This document shows, piece after piece, positions 6,694-14,199 of a DNA stretch of 39,707 nucleotides. Source of the stretch: an uncultured Clostridia bacterium (GTDB lineage: Bacteria > Bacillota > Clostridia > Oscillospirales > Butyricicoccaceae); assembly GCA_947648385.1 (NCBI GenBank), contig CANSNO010000012.1, forward strand, positions 1 to 39,707, given 5' to 3'. The notes under the pieces were generated by a model, which saw nothing but the letters and a program-made list of their open reading frames with translations, had not been told where the DNA came from and did no database searches. How positions within the stretch are numbered: the stretch's first letter is position 1; each line of letters opens with the position of its first letter. A program made the translations under genes and the position numbers.

Positions 6694-7325
6694 TGTATGC
6701 TGAAATAGCAAAGTTACTCCTTGATGATGGCAAGGCGGACGAGGCCGAGCAGTTTATCAGGCGCGGCACAAAGTACATCATTAACACCTTGGCAGAAGAC
6801 ATGGCTGCTCTGATATATCTGGATTTCCCGATAGTGGTGGCTGCGGTGCAGGAACTGGGAGCAATTTTGGAAGATAGGATAGAGCCAAAAGATAAAGTGT
6901 TTTTTGCGATGGCCGTAAACGCGGCGAGAGAAGTGTTGTCTCCATTGCGCAAAACCTCAAATACCAGATGGGCCATAACCATAAATCCGAGCGGAGAATG
7001 GGATGTGACACCCTGCAATGATGACGGCGGCCTGAAGTTGGAGGAGTTGCAGGCAAAGGTAGACGGTGACTTTGAAATCATTGGAACAACCATTTACTCG
7101 GATATCAACGAGGGTGACGGCGTCATGATGATAATAAACGAGAATGGCGAGAAAGGTTTGCCCGTCAATCCGATGGCTACAAAGATAGCCAGAATATTTG
7201 ACAGAAACACAATTCGCGGCAACGCCGTGTTGATGGTGAGCTATGGCGAGGAGCTGAAGGGCTTTAGCGAGGCAGCGGTAAAAGAAATTACCAGCAGGCT
7301 GGCGTCTCAAAAGGTAAAGCCATGA
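6693..7325 (+). CDS. Early phage protein with DUF3846-like C-terminus
   Basis: 210 residues; its ATG overlaps the preceding stop (TAATG). Residues 1-90 are helical with no recognised fold. The C-terminal ~100 residues (EIIGTTIYSDINEGDGVMMI, then NENGEKGLPVNPMATKIAR and IRGNAVLMV) follow the DUF3846 pattern found in phages and conjugative elements, whose function is unknown. Coupled to the next gene by a 4-bp overlap. Confidence 0.7.
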   Translation: MYAEIAKLLLDDGKADEAEQFIRRGTKYIINTLAEDMAALIYLDFPIVVAAVQELGAILEDRIEPKDKVFFAMAVNAAREVLSPLRKTSNTRWAITINPSGEWDVTPCNDDGGLKLEELQAKVDGDFEIIGTTIYSDINEGDGVMMIINENGEKGLPVNPMATKIARIFDRNTIRGNAVLMVSYGEELKGFSEAAVKEITSRLASQKVKP

Positions 7326-7819
7326 CCATAAACAAAAAACTATGCGCCCAATGTGCCTATTGGGAGCCGCTGAGTCCATCCAATCGAAGGGCCAACGGAT
7401 GGTTTTGCAACAGCCTTGAATACACAGGCCGAAGCATAATAACAGCCAACAAAGGGCTAAATGACCCGAACAAATGCCGCCTTTTCTGTCAGGCCGGCAA
7501 AAGGGACAGGCAGAAGGAGCAGGAAGCGGCAAGGCTGGCCCGACAGGCGGAGGCCGACGCCAAAAGGGCCGTCAAGGCCATGGAGCCGCCGAAAGAGGCG
7601 AGAAGAAAAAGGCGCCGTGTGGCTGAGCTTGACAGTCAGGGCAAGACTCTTGCCGTATATGACGATGTGCAACAAGCGGCGGCCGAGACTGGGATAAGCG
7701 TGGCCCTTGTATACCGCTCATGCGGGGAGGCTCTTTGCCGCCGCAACAGGCAGAAGAAGGGCAAACGAGCTTTCGCATGGGCCGAAGAGGAGAAAAAGGA
7801 GGACAGCCATGTCGAATAA
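7322..7819 (+). CDS. Cys-rich N-terminus plus NUMOD1-like HTH protein
   Basis: 165 residues. The first 60 carry a Cys cluster (CAQCAYWEP, FCNSLEY, CRLFCQAG) like a zinc-binding knuckle. A long basic helix follows (residues 60-100). The last part, VAELDSQGKTLAVYDDVQQA then AAETGISVALVYRSC and FAWAEEE, fits the NUMOD1 module, a short DNA-binding helix-turn-helix usually attached to homing endonucleases. No nuclease domain is fused here. Probably DNA-binding (inference). Confidence 0.65.
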   Translation: MTINKKLCAQCAYWEPLSPSNRRANGWFCNSLEYTGRSIITANKGLNDPNKCRLFCQAGKRDRQKEQEAARLARQAEADAKRAVKAMEPPKEARRKRRRVAELDSQGKTLAVYDDVQQAAAETGISVALVYRSCGEALCRRNRQKKGKRAFAWAEEEKKEDSHVE

Positions 7820-7997
7820 GGACAAGCTGGTCTGTCATGCCTGTGGCCGAGAAATCGGCGGGTATGGCAAGTATTACGATATTGGGGGCGTGGCCTATTG
7901 CCCCGAGTGTGTCAGAAAGGGAAAACACTATGCGAATAAAAACGGACAGGCTGATAAAAGCAATCATGATAATGGCTCTGACGGCAATTACATATGA
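7809..7997 (+). CDS. Small zinc-ribbon protein
   Basis: 62 residues from the ATG at 7809, preceded by AAAGGAGG. One four-Cys zinc site: CHAC then CPEC, with KYYDIGGVAYC between. The C-terminal tail is polar (Asn, Asp, Lys rich). It overlaps its neighbours on both sides (11 bp and 68 bp), as in tightly packed early operons. Function unknown. Confidence 0.65.
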   Translation: MSNKDKLVCHACGREIGGYGKYYDIGGVAYCPECVRKGKHYANKNGQADKSNHDNGSDGNYI

Positions 7998-8151
7998 GAT
8001 AGCCCATCATCAGTCCGTGGCGTGGAGAGGCTATGACGCTGTGGGCGGAGAACTGCTTATATGGATACTGCCCGCCGCCATATGGGCCGTCAGGAGCACG
8101 GTGGCCGACTGGGTGACCGAGATAAGGGCAATATGGGAGGAGGGCAAATAG
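7930..8151 (+). CDS. Small two-helix membrane protein
   Basis: 73 residues. Two hydrophobic segments are visible: LIKAIMIMALTAITYEIA near the N-terminus and ELLIWILPAAIWAVRSTVA near residues 40-58, with charged ends. It probably sits in the inner membrane. It overlaps the zinc-ribbon gene by 68 bp in another frame; the family is not recognised. Confidence 0.55.
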   Translation: MRIKTDRLIKAIMIMALTAITYEIAHHQSVAWRGYDAVGGELLIWILPAAIWAVRSTVADWVTEIRAIWEEGK

Positions 8152-8636
8152 TGCGAGATATTATATGTCGCGGCAAATGCAGCATACACCGCGAGAAACA
8201 CAGCATTGGCGAATGGGTGGAAGGGGTCTATATCCGTATTCCAAAAGGCAGGTTCGAAGAAGAGGAATATCTGATACAGCCCATCAAAAGAGACGGTAAG
8301 CTGGCTATGCTGGAGAATGTAGAGCCTGATACTGTAGGCCAATACACCGGTCTGACTGACAAGAACGGTGTAAAGATTTTTGAGGGAGATATCGTCAAAA
8401 TTGCCCTGGCGGTGTCTGCGCCCAGAAAGCATATATGTATGCTATCGCATGATGTCACATATGAGGTTGCATATAGTTGCGACAGGGCTATGTTCGTGTG
8501 CGTAAATGGTATTTATGGGTTCCCTTTAGAACTCTATAAATCAGATGAATGCTATGAGGTTATTGGCAATATCCACGATAACCCTGAACTGTTGGCAAGA
8601 AATGAGGAGGCGCACCATGAGCAAGCAGAGGACTGA
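8151..8636 (+). CDS. YopX-family protein
   Basis: 161 residues with a GTG start whose G is the last base of the preceding TAG; GGAGGAGG lies upstream. The start VRDIICRGK, the segment VGQYTGLTDKNGVKIFEGDI and the ending CYEVIGNIHDNPELL are hallmarks of YopX (first seen in Bacillus phage SPbeta), a beta-rich phage protein with a hexameric structure and no known function. Common in early regions of Firmicutes phages. Confidence 0.88.
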   Translation: MRDIICRGKCSIHREKHSIGEWVEGVYIRIPKGRFEEEEYLIQPIKRDGKLAMLENVEPDTVGQYTGLTDKNGVKIFEGDIVKIALAVSAPRKHICMLSHDVTYEVAYSCDRAMFVCVNGIYGFPLELYKSDECYEVIGNIHDNPELLARNEEAHHEQAED

Positions 8637-8769
8637 AGGCCTGAGATATGAGACCTGCGTCGTCTGCGGCCGCCAATGGATAGTCAGCAAGCTGGCCACG
8701 GTGCCCAAAAGCGGCTATGTGTGCCCCGGGTGCACAGGGAGGAAAAATGAACATAGCGATAAACATTGA
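8617..8769 (+). CDS. Small zinc-finger protein
   Basis: 50 residues starting at 8617 behind AGGAGG. Two CxxC pairs (CVVC and CPGC) make a single zinc ribbon around residues 14-41. It overlaps the YopX gene by 20 bp and the methylase start by 23 bp. Function unknown; possibly a nucleic-acid-binding accessory. Confidence 0.65.
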   Translation: MSKQRTEGLRYETCVVCGRQWIVSKLATVPKSGYVCPGCTGRKNEHSDKH

Positions 8770-9406
8770 TTGCATGATAGCCATGCGAGATATTCCAGAT
8801 AAATATTTTGATTTGGCGGTTGTCGACCCAATGTACGGTATTGGGGAAAATGGCGCTAAATCAGGCTCAAGAGCCAAGTTGGCAAAAAGAGTGGACTATA
8901 AGCCCGTAGATGATACGCCGCCTTCAGCCGATTATTTTGAGCAACTCTTCCGCATCAGTAAAAATCAAATTATCTGGGGCGCGAACCATTTTATATCCGC
9001 TTTTGGGAGAGACGCGTCCTGTTGGATAGTCTGGGATAAAGACAATGGAAATACCAACTATGCCGATTGCGAGCTTGCGTGGACAAGTTTCCCCGGCAGT
9101 GTCAAAAAGTTTAAATATCTCTGGGCAGGCATGAGACAGTAAAAGCAAGGGGTCAATCATCAATATCGCATTCATCCTTGTGAAAAACCTATTGCGCTAT
9201 ACGCGTGGATATATCAAAAATGGGCCAAGTCGGGCGATAAGATACTTGATACCCATTTGGGGAGTGGGTCGAGCAGGCTCGCGGCCTATGACGCCGGCCT
9301 TGACTTTGTGGGCTTTGAGATAGACAAGCATTATTTTGACGCTCAGGAAGCGCGCTTTGCCGCCCACGCCGCGCAAACCAATTTATTTTTGGGAGAAGAA
9401 AATTAA
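8747..9406 (+). pseudogene. DNA adenine-type methyltransferase interrupted by in-frame TAA
   Basis: A 219-codon reading frame with one stop, TAA at 9140-9142 (codon 132). Before it: IDCMIAMRDIPDKYFDLAVV, DPMYGIGENG (motif IV, normally DPPY) and QIIWGANHFISAFGR. After it, in the same frame: RIHPCEKPIALYAWIYQKW, then LDTHLGSGSSRLAAYDAGL (motif I, SAM site). Both halves match phage DNA N6-adenine/N4-cytosine methylases of beta-type motif order. One base change to AAA, GAA or CAA would restore a normal gene. The first 131 residues lack the SAM motif and should be inactive alone. DPM for DPP is a second oddity. Confidence 0.85.
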
Positions 9407-9407
9407 G

Positions 9408-9830
9408 ATGGCAATTAAAAACTACACTACGACGGTCGATGTATATAAAAGCCTCGGGGAGATACAGGGAGCGCTTGCCAGCCACGGCGCCCGTCAGATT
9501 GTGACAGAATATGGCGATGACGGAGCGCCCATAGGCATAGCTTTCGCGGTCGATACTCCGGCAGGCCGCCGAGGTTTTATGCTTCCGGCAAATATAGACG
9601 GCGTCTATGCCGTGTTTCAGGAGCAAAAGGTCAAGGCCGATTATAAACAGGCGGCCATGACAGGTTGGCGCAACATCCGCGACTGGGTGCTGGCACAGAT
9701 GGCAATTATTGAGGCTGGAATGGTGTCGGTAGACGAGGTGTTTTTGCCCTATATGGTCGACCGTCAGGGCCAAACCGTGTATGGGTTGTATCAGTCGGGG
9801 CGTTTGGCCCTTGGAAGCGGCGAAAAATAA
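9408..9830 (+). CDS. Conserved phage protein of unknown function
   Basis: 140 residues from the ATG at 9408, directly after the methylase stop. The order MAIKNYTTTVDVYKSLGEIQ, a short beta-rich core (GIAFAVDTPAGRRGFMLPAN) and AMTGWRNIRDWVLAQMAIIE is a pattern I know from many Firmicutes phage genomes, always unannotated. The WRNIRDW helix is the best-conserved part. Often found beside replication or methylation genes. Confidence 0.75.
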   Translation: MAIKNYTTTVDVYKSLGEIQGALASHGARQIVTEYGDDGAPIGIAFAVDTPAGRRGFMLPANIDGVYAVFQEQKVKADYKQAAMTGWRNIRDWVLAQMAIIEAGMVSVDEVFLPYMVDRQGQTVYGLYQSGRLALGSGEK

Positions 9831-9844
9831 AAAGGAGAATAAAA

Positions 9845-10138
9845 ATGGGATATTCAATGAGGGCAGCCGAAGCCTCTGAGCGAGGGAACCACAAGGAAGC
9901 AATTAAAATCTTGAGTGAAGGAATAGACTTTTATTCAAAGAGGCTGTTAGAGGCCATAGGCGGGGGCATCGACGAGGACGATATGGCCATAGTGCTGGCT
10001 CTGATGGAAAGCACAGCAAAGGTAATAAGGGAATCACTGCCTTGGCAACTGGTCAGCGGTGCGGAAGCCATAAAACCGATGTTCAGCGCAATAAGCGTTA
10101 AATTTCACGCCGTAAAAAGAGAGGATGACGAAAAATGA
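9845..10138 (+). CDS. Small helical protein, unknown
   Basis: 97 residues with SD AAAGGAG. All-helical by eye; the first helices (AEASERGNHKEAIKILSEGI) look like a tetratricopeptide-type pair. Its stop overlaps the next ATG (ATGA). Family not recognised. Confidence 0.7.
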   Translation: MGYSMRAAEASERGNHKEAIKILSEGIDFYSKRLLEAIGGGIDEDDMAIVLALMESTAKVIRESLPWQLVSGAEAIKPMFSAISVKFHAVKREDDEK

Positions 10139-10314
10139 GCGGTCGCCGCGCGCGAAGGGAAAGGCGCAGGCTTAATGAGCTGATAAAACGCTATGAGGCC
10201 CAAACGACATGGGTCAATAATTGTCCAGGTCTTAAAAGATGGTGGAGAATACCGCAATGGTTGGCCGAGAGACCTATTGAAAGGATAAAAAATGAAAATA
10301 AAAAAAGCGATTGA
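10135..10314 (+). CDS. Very basic small protein
   Basis: 59 residues, ATGA-coupled to the preceding gene. N-terminus is extremely Arg-rich (SGRRARRERRRLNELIKR), the middle is Trp-rich (KRWWRIPQWL). It looks nucleic-acid binding, but no family is known to me. It overlaps the next gene by 23 bp. Confidence 0.55.
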   Translation: MSGRRARRERRRLNELIKRYEAQTTWVNNCPGLKRWWRIPQWLAERPIERIKNENKKSD

Positions 10315-10789
10315 GTTATGTAAAAGCCGAAAACAGCTCGTTATATACGACGAGCACACAAAGGACGGTGGATTAAGACAGTGGTGTAGCGACGGAGCCG
10401 CAAGCTATCTCATGCTGGGCGCGCCGTATCTTGACAAAGATACCATATCTCCGTTATATGACATCTCCGACAAGGTTGTAATTAGTCAGGGAGAGATGAT
10501 AGGTTATGATACAAGCGATTACTGCTCCGACGACGAGGTTGTTGTCCCTCTGCCGGTCTCAATAATCCACTACGGTAAAACACTCCAACCGCTTATTGGT
10601 AAGAGTGGTGCCGTGTGGATAAACGCGCAATACTTGTTGCCGCTGGCAGACGACAAAGGTTTGCGGCTCGTAGTCAGGAGCAAAGGCAAAACACCTTTTG
10701 TCGTGGCCATGGATGGACTGTTTGCCGAGGCCATTATTTTGCCCGTACAGACAGATGACCTTATGCGAGAGTTGCATAAACTGATATAA
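10292..10789 (+). CDS. Phage protein of unknown function
   Basis: 165 residues. It begins MKIKKAIELCKSRKQLVIYD, then SDGAASYLMLGAPYLDKDTI, and ends in an acidic helix. Predicted alpha/beta; no catalytic or metal motif visible. A family of this shape is common in Clostridia phages but uncharacterised. Start is within the preceding coding region; SD is weak (GAAAGGA). Confidence 0.7.
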   Translation: MKIKKAIELCKSRKQLVIYDEHTKDGGLRQWCSDGAASYLMLGAPYLDKDTISPLYDISDKVVISQGEMIGYDTSDYCSDDEVVVPLPVSIIHYGKTLQPLIGKSGAVWINAQYLLPLADDKGLRLVVRSKGKTPFVVAMDGLFAEAIILPVQTDDLMRELHKLI

Positions 10790-10799
10790 AGGAGTACAT

Positions 10800-10997
10800 A
10801 TGAGCGAAAAAGTTGAATGCCAACTGGGATTTGACCCGGAGAAGGCGGAAAAGTGCAGGCCGGGGGAGTGCGCGAGCTGCCGCTGGAACCCGAAGGAAGC
10901 GGCAAGGCGCGAGGAGCTTTTGAGGACAGAGGGCTTTACCCTTTGCGAGGACGGGACAAGGAGGCTCATAATCCATGGGAAACGCTGTGACGGCTGA
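10800..10997 (+). CDS. Small Cys-containing phage protein
   Basis: 65 residues with SD AAAGGAG. Three cysteines in CRPGECASCRWNPKEAARRE suggest a small metal site; a fourth (CEDG) follows. The pattern FDPEKAEKCRPGECASCRWN is familiar from Clostridia prophages. It overlaps the next gene by 23 bp in another frame. Function unknown. Confidence 0.65.
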   Translation: MSEKVECQLGFDPEKAEKCRPGECASCRWNPKEAARREELLRTEGFTLCEDGTRRLIIHGKRCDG

Positions 10998-11178
10998 TTT
11001 TACCCATGACTGTCAGGGATGTGCTTACCTAAAGACAGAAGTGGCATGGGTGAACGACACGTCGGCCTATCGCTGCGTTTGTCCGGGACACCCGAGAAGT
11101 GGGTGGCTGGTGGGCATAGGAAGACCGTTGCCGTATATCCCGGCATGGTGCCCGTTGAGAGGGGAGGAAACAAAATGA
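10975..11178 (+). CDS. Small Cys-rich phage protein
   Basis: 67 residues, ATG 8 bp after AGGAGG. Cysteines at CQGCAYLK, YRCVCPGH and WCPLRGEE could bind zinc. The last bases overlap the DUF551 start (ATGA). Function unknown. Confidence 0.6.
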   Translation: MGNAVTADFTHDCQGCAYLKTEVAWVNDTSAYRCVCPGHPRSGWLVGIGRPLPYIPAWCPLRGEETK

Positions 11179-11387
11179 GTGAGTGGATAAGCGTTGAGGA
11201 CAGGTTGCCGCAAGAGGGTGTGAAAGTGCTGACACTGGACAAATGGGGCCATATCAGAGACAGGAACCTTCAAAAATATTGGACTGGAGATAAAGCATAT
11301 TTCCGCCCCGATGGAATGGAACCGGGTAGAGATATAACCCACTGGATGCCTCTGCCGGAACCGCCGAAGGAAACGCACAAAAAATGA
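11175..11387 (+). CDS. DUF551 protein
   Basis: 70 residues. The sequence SEWISVEDRLPQEGVKVLTL and ending DITHWMPLPEPP is diagnostic for DUF551, a small beta-rich domain widespread in phages and named from the conserved WI..DRLP...HWMPLP pattern. Function unknown. It is coupled to the next gene by a 4-bp overlap. Confidence 0.92.
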   Translation: MSEWISVEDRLPQEGVKVLTLDKWGHIRDRNLQKYWTGDKAYFRPDGMEPGRDITHWMPLPEPPKETHKK

Positions 11388-13204
11388 GCAGGGCGCAGAT
11401 AAGCTTTTTAGACGAGATTATAGCAGACAATTTCGCAGGCGGCGGAGGGGCCTCCACCGGGATAGAGCTTGCCACAGGGCGAGTGGTGGATATTGCCGTC
11501 AATCACGACCCCGACGCTATTTTGATGCACCAGACCAATCACCCACATACAGTCCATTATCAGGCCAGCGTCTGGGATATTGACCCGGAGAAAGTGTGCG
11601 GAGGCCGTCCCGTGGGGCTGGCATGGTTTTCTCCGGATTGCAAGCATTTTTCAAAGGCCAAGGGTGGTAAGCCGGTAGATAAAAAGATAAGAGGGCTGGC
11701 GTGGATAGCGCTTCGATGGGCGGGAACAGTGCGTCCCCGCGTTATCATCGTCGAAAATGTCGAAGAGTTCCCGACATGGGGGCCGGTACGCCGAGGTAAG
11801 CCTGTTAAGAGCAAGCGGGGGCAGACCTTTGACAGGTTTGTGGCTCAGCTCCGAGCCTTGGGCTACACCGTCGAGTGGCGTGAGCTTGTGGCCGCAGATT
11901 ACGGCGCACCGACCACGCGCAAGAGGTTTTTTCTCGTTGCCAGATGTGACGGCAGGCCCGTTGTATGGCCGGAGCCTACTCATGCTCCCAGAGACAGCGA
12001 GGCGGCCAAAAGCGGTCGCCTGAAGCCGTGGAGGTCTGCAGCGGAGGTTATAGACTGGTCGCTGCCCTGCCCCTCTGTTTTTGACACAAAAGAGGAGGTC
12101 AGGGAAAAATATGGCCTGACAGCGGTCAGACCGCTGGCGGATAAGACCATGCGACGGGTGGCGAGAGGAGTGGACAAATTCACTATTAAAAGCGATGAGC
12201 CTTTTCTTTTACAGGTAAATCACAGTGGACAAGGAGACCGAACAGTATCCGTATATAAGCCGATGCCGACAATAACCGCCAAACTGGGAATAGGCGTCTC
12301 AAAATCATATATAGTCCCGTGGACGGTGACCAATACGACCAACTCCACAGGGCACCCGCTCGACGAGCCGATAGACACCGCGAGGACGGGCGGCGGTGGA
12401 GGACAAATGCTCATGGCCGCCAACTTGGTACAATATCACTCCGAGCAGGCGGAAAGGGTCAGGGGGCAGCACCTCAGAGAGCCTATCATGACAATCGACG
12501 CCGCCAACAGATATGGGCTGGTGGCCGCCAGTTTGACAAAATATTACGGGGGCGGGCGCCACGGGCAGACGGCGGATATGCCGTTACACACCATAACGAC
12601 AAAGGACAGAGAGGGCTTGATAGCCGCCAATCTGGTCAAATTTTATGGCGGCATTGTTGGCGCGTCAACCACTATGCCGGTACCGACAATTACAGCTATT
12701 GACCATAATGCCTTGATGATGGCCCACATGACGGAGCTATATGGGACTTCCAATGGCAGAGATATTAAAGCGCCGGTCAGCACGGTGACGGCAGAAGGGC
12801 AACATCAGGCTGTGGTTGTGACTGATATCGTCCGAGTGGACGCCTCCGTCGACTTGGGCCATTGGCCTGAAGTCCGCGGATTGCTCAACAAATATTGCGG
12901 CTATGAGCTGGCGGAGGACGAGGTGCTCCTGCTCCGTATAGGGGCGTACTGGTATTACATACGCGATATAGGGCTGAGGATGCTGACGCCACGAGAGCTG
13001 TACGACGCCAACGGGTTCCCACCTGATTACATCATTGACAGGGACTACAAGGGCAACGAGTATCAAAAGGCAAAGCAGGTTGCCCGATGCGGTAATGCCG
13101 TGCCGCCGCCATTTGCCACGGCGTTGGTAAGGGCCAATTTCCCCGAGTGGTGCGACAAGGAGATAACGACCATGGCGCAATTTGAGCGGGAGGTCGCTGT
13201 TTAA
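11384..13204 (+). CDS. DNA (cytosine-5-)methyltransferase with internal repeats
   Basis: 606 residues, longer than a usual phage m5C methylase (about 300-450). Motif I is DNFAGGGGASTGIEL (15-29), motif IV is FSPDCKHFS with catalytic Cys86 (SPDC instead of PPC), motif VI ENVEEF (124-129), motif VIII YGAPTTRKRFFLVA near 170, and motif X CGNAVPPPFATALV near the end. Between VIII and X, residues about 270-490, lie roughly six repeated units of 32-40 residues with a P-x-x-T-I-T core and an LVAANLVKYYGG-like start. This is the target-recognition zone. Probably self-protection against host restriction. Confidence 0.9.
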   Translation: MSRAQISFLDEIIADNFAGGGGASTGIELATGRVVDIAVNHDPDAILMHQTNHPHTVHYQASVWDIDPEKVCGGRPVGLAWFSPDCKHFSKAKGGKPVDKKIRGLAWIALRWAGTVRPRVIIVENVEEFPTWGPVRRGKPVKSKRGQTFDRFVAQLRALGYTVEWRELVAADYGAPTTRKRFFLVARCDGRPVVWPEPTHAPRDSEAAKSGRLKPWRSAAEVIDWSLPCPSVFDTKEEVREKYGLTAVRPLADKTMRRVARGVDKFTIKSDEPFLLQVNHSGQGDRTVSVYKPMPTITAKLGIGVSKSYIVPWTVTNTTNSTGHPLDEPIDTARTGGGGGQMLMAANLVQYHSEQAERVRGQHLREPIMTIDAANRYGLVAASLTKYYGGGRHGQTADMPLHTITTKDREGLIAANLVKFYGGIVGASTTMPVPTITAIDHNALMMAHMTELYGTSNGRDIKAPVSTVTAEGQHQAVVVTDIVRVDASVDLGHWPEVRGLLNKYCGYELAEDEVLLLRIGAYWYYIRDIGLRMLTPRELYDANGFPPDYIIDRDYKGNEYQKAKQVARCGNAVPPPFATALVRANFPEWCDKEITTMAQFEREVAV

Positions 13205-13249
13205 TATGATTATTTGCCCTGACTCTGTAATATGAGGCGGGCTACATAA

Positions 13250-13324
13250 CGGGGCATGGCCAAGTGGTTAAGGCACGGGACTTTGACTCCTGTATCGTTG
13301 GTTCGATTCCGACTGCCCCAGCCA
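13250..13324 (+). tRNA. tRNA-Gln (anticodon TTG)
   Basis: A full cloverleaf can be folded: acceptor CGGGGCA/TGCCCCA (first pair C-A mismatched), D-arm GCCAAGTGGTTAAGGC, anticodon stem CGGGA/TCCTG with loop CTTTGAC (anticodon TTG), T-arm GTTGG-TTCGATT-CCGAC, discriminator G and encoded CCA at 13322-13324. The D-arm and the TGCCCCAGCCA end match bacterial tRNA-Gln. It reads CAA (and CAG by wobble). It sits alone between the cytosine methylase and a small gene. Confidence 0.9.
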
Positions 13325-13432
13325 ATCCTCTGTTGGGTTATGTCCATCGGCGCGCGGTTAGCTCATCACTCAACCTGCACATCGACGGAAAACCCAGTCG
13401 GGCGCGCACGATGTCCCGCGAGGCGCAGAGGC

Positions 13433-13458
13433 CCCCTCGGCGATGCGTCGCCGAGGGG
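13433..13458 (+). other. GC-rich hairpin after the tRNA
   Basis: 11-bp perfect stem (CCCCTCGGCGA / TCGCCGAGGGG) with a TGCG loop, followed by TGTAATTTAAAAGGAGG. Without a T-run it is not a classical terminator. It may end or protect the tRNA precursor. The rest of 13325-13493 holds no convincing gene. Confidence 0.55.
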
Positions 13459-13493
13459 TGTAATTTAAAAGGAGGTGACACTTAAAGAGGTAT

Positions 13494-13667
13494 ATGGGAA
13501 AACACAAGTATAACCCCACTGCACAGGCCGCAAAAGCCGGAAAGTTACCGCCGCGTCCATCGAAACTGTCAAAGCGAGAAATCGAGAGGCGATTGATGGT
13601 GGCAATCTATCAAACTCTATTAACAGGTATGGATAGAAATATAGGAGGTGGACAATATGGCCCTTAA
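13494..13667 (+). CDS. Small basic phage protein
   Basis: 57 residues, ATG at 13494. GGAGG at 13471 is rather far, and GAGG at 13487 is a nearer SD. Basic helix KLSKREIERRLMVAIYQTLL in the middle, N-terminus rich in Lys and Pro. It overlaps the MazG-like start by 11 bp. A similar small protein often precedes MazG-like genes in phages; function unknown. Confidence 0.5.
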   Translation: MGKHKYNPTAQAAKAGKLPPRPSKLSKREIERRLMVAIYQTLLTGMDRNIGGGQYGP

Positions 13668-14061
13668 TGAGTTGGCCCATGAGGTACATGTAAATGCCGT
13701 TGCACATGGCTGGTGGACGCCAGAACCGAGCTTTGGCGAGATAGTAGCCCTGTGCCATAGCGAGCTATCTGAGGCTTTGCAGGCATACAGAGACGGCGAG
13801 AGGCTTGTTGACGGAGCCTGTACAGCGGGGGCCGATTGTTGCAGGCACTGGGATATTTGCGATAGCGTCGGCTGCCCGATTGACGATAACTCAGCTGAGA
13901 CCAACTGCAAGCCGGAGGGCGTAGCTGTCGAGATGGTTGATTGCCTGTTGAGGATACTCGACTGGCTGGCCACGACTGGTATAGATATAGACAAGCTGGT
14001 GGAGGCCAAACACAGGTATAACAGGACGAGGCCATATAGGCACGGAGATAAAAGGCTTTAA
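13657..14061 (+). CDS. MazG-like nucleotide pyrophosphohydrolase family protein
   Basis: 134 residues from the ATG at 13657; the GTG at 13648 overlaps the SD itself and is unlikely. The helix EIVALCHSELSEALQAYRDG carries the ExxE(12-28)ExxD-type magnesium site of all-alpha NTP pyrophosphatases, and VAVEMVDCLLRILDWLATTG supplies the second half (E..D). A Cys-rich insertion (CTAGADCCRHWDICDSVGC) between the two helices is unusual. Such phage enzymes hydrolyse NTPs or alarmones; the exact substrate is not predictable. Confidence 0.8.
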   Translation: MALNELAHEVHVNAVAHGWWTPEPSFGEIVALCHSELSEALQAYRDGERLVDGACTAGADCCRHWDICDSVGCPIDDNSAETNCKPEGVAVEMVDCLLRILDWLATTGIDIDKLVEAKHRYNRTRPYRHGDKRL

Positions 14062-14071
14062 GAGATTTGAC

Positions 14072-14102
14072 AAAGGGTGACGGCGCAAGACCGCCACCCT
14101 TT
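14072..14102 (+). other. Hairpin between MazG-like and HUH genes
   Basis: AAAGGGTG-A-CGG ... CCG-C-CACCCTTT forms an 11-bp stem with one mismatch and a 7-nt loop. The weak T-run makes it a poor terminator; it could reduce read-through into the replication gene. The remainder of 14103-14199 has no gene. Confidence 0.5.
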
Positions 14103-14199
14103 AGGCCACCCTATAACAGTATAAAAAAGCGCCCGCCGGATGGCGGTTAAAGCGCCGGTAACACTTATTAGAATTAGAACGGAAAGGAGACCTGCGGAG

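Noticed and set aside
13264..13485. ORF covering the tRNA and hairpin
   Set aside because: It reads through the tRNA-Gln gene and has no ribosome site. A 24-codon tail from 13411 (MSREAQRPPRRCVAEGC) looks slightly like an HNH start but stops before any motif.
14140..14199. Earlier ATG for the HUH protein
   Set aside because: No SD upstream and family members begin with the PRVRRI-type sequence at 14200.
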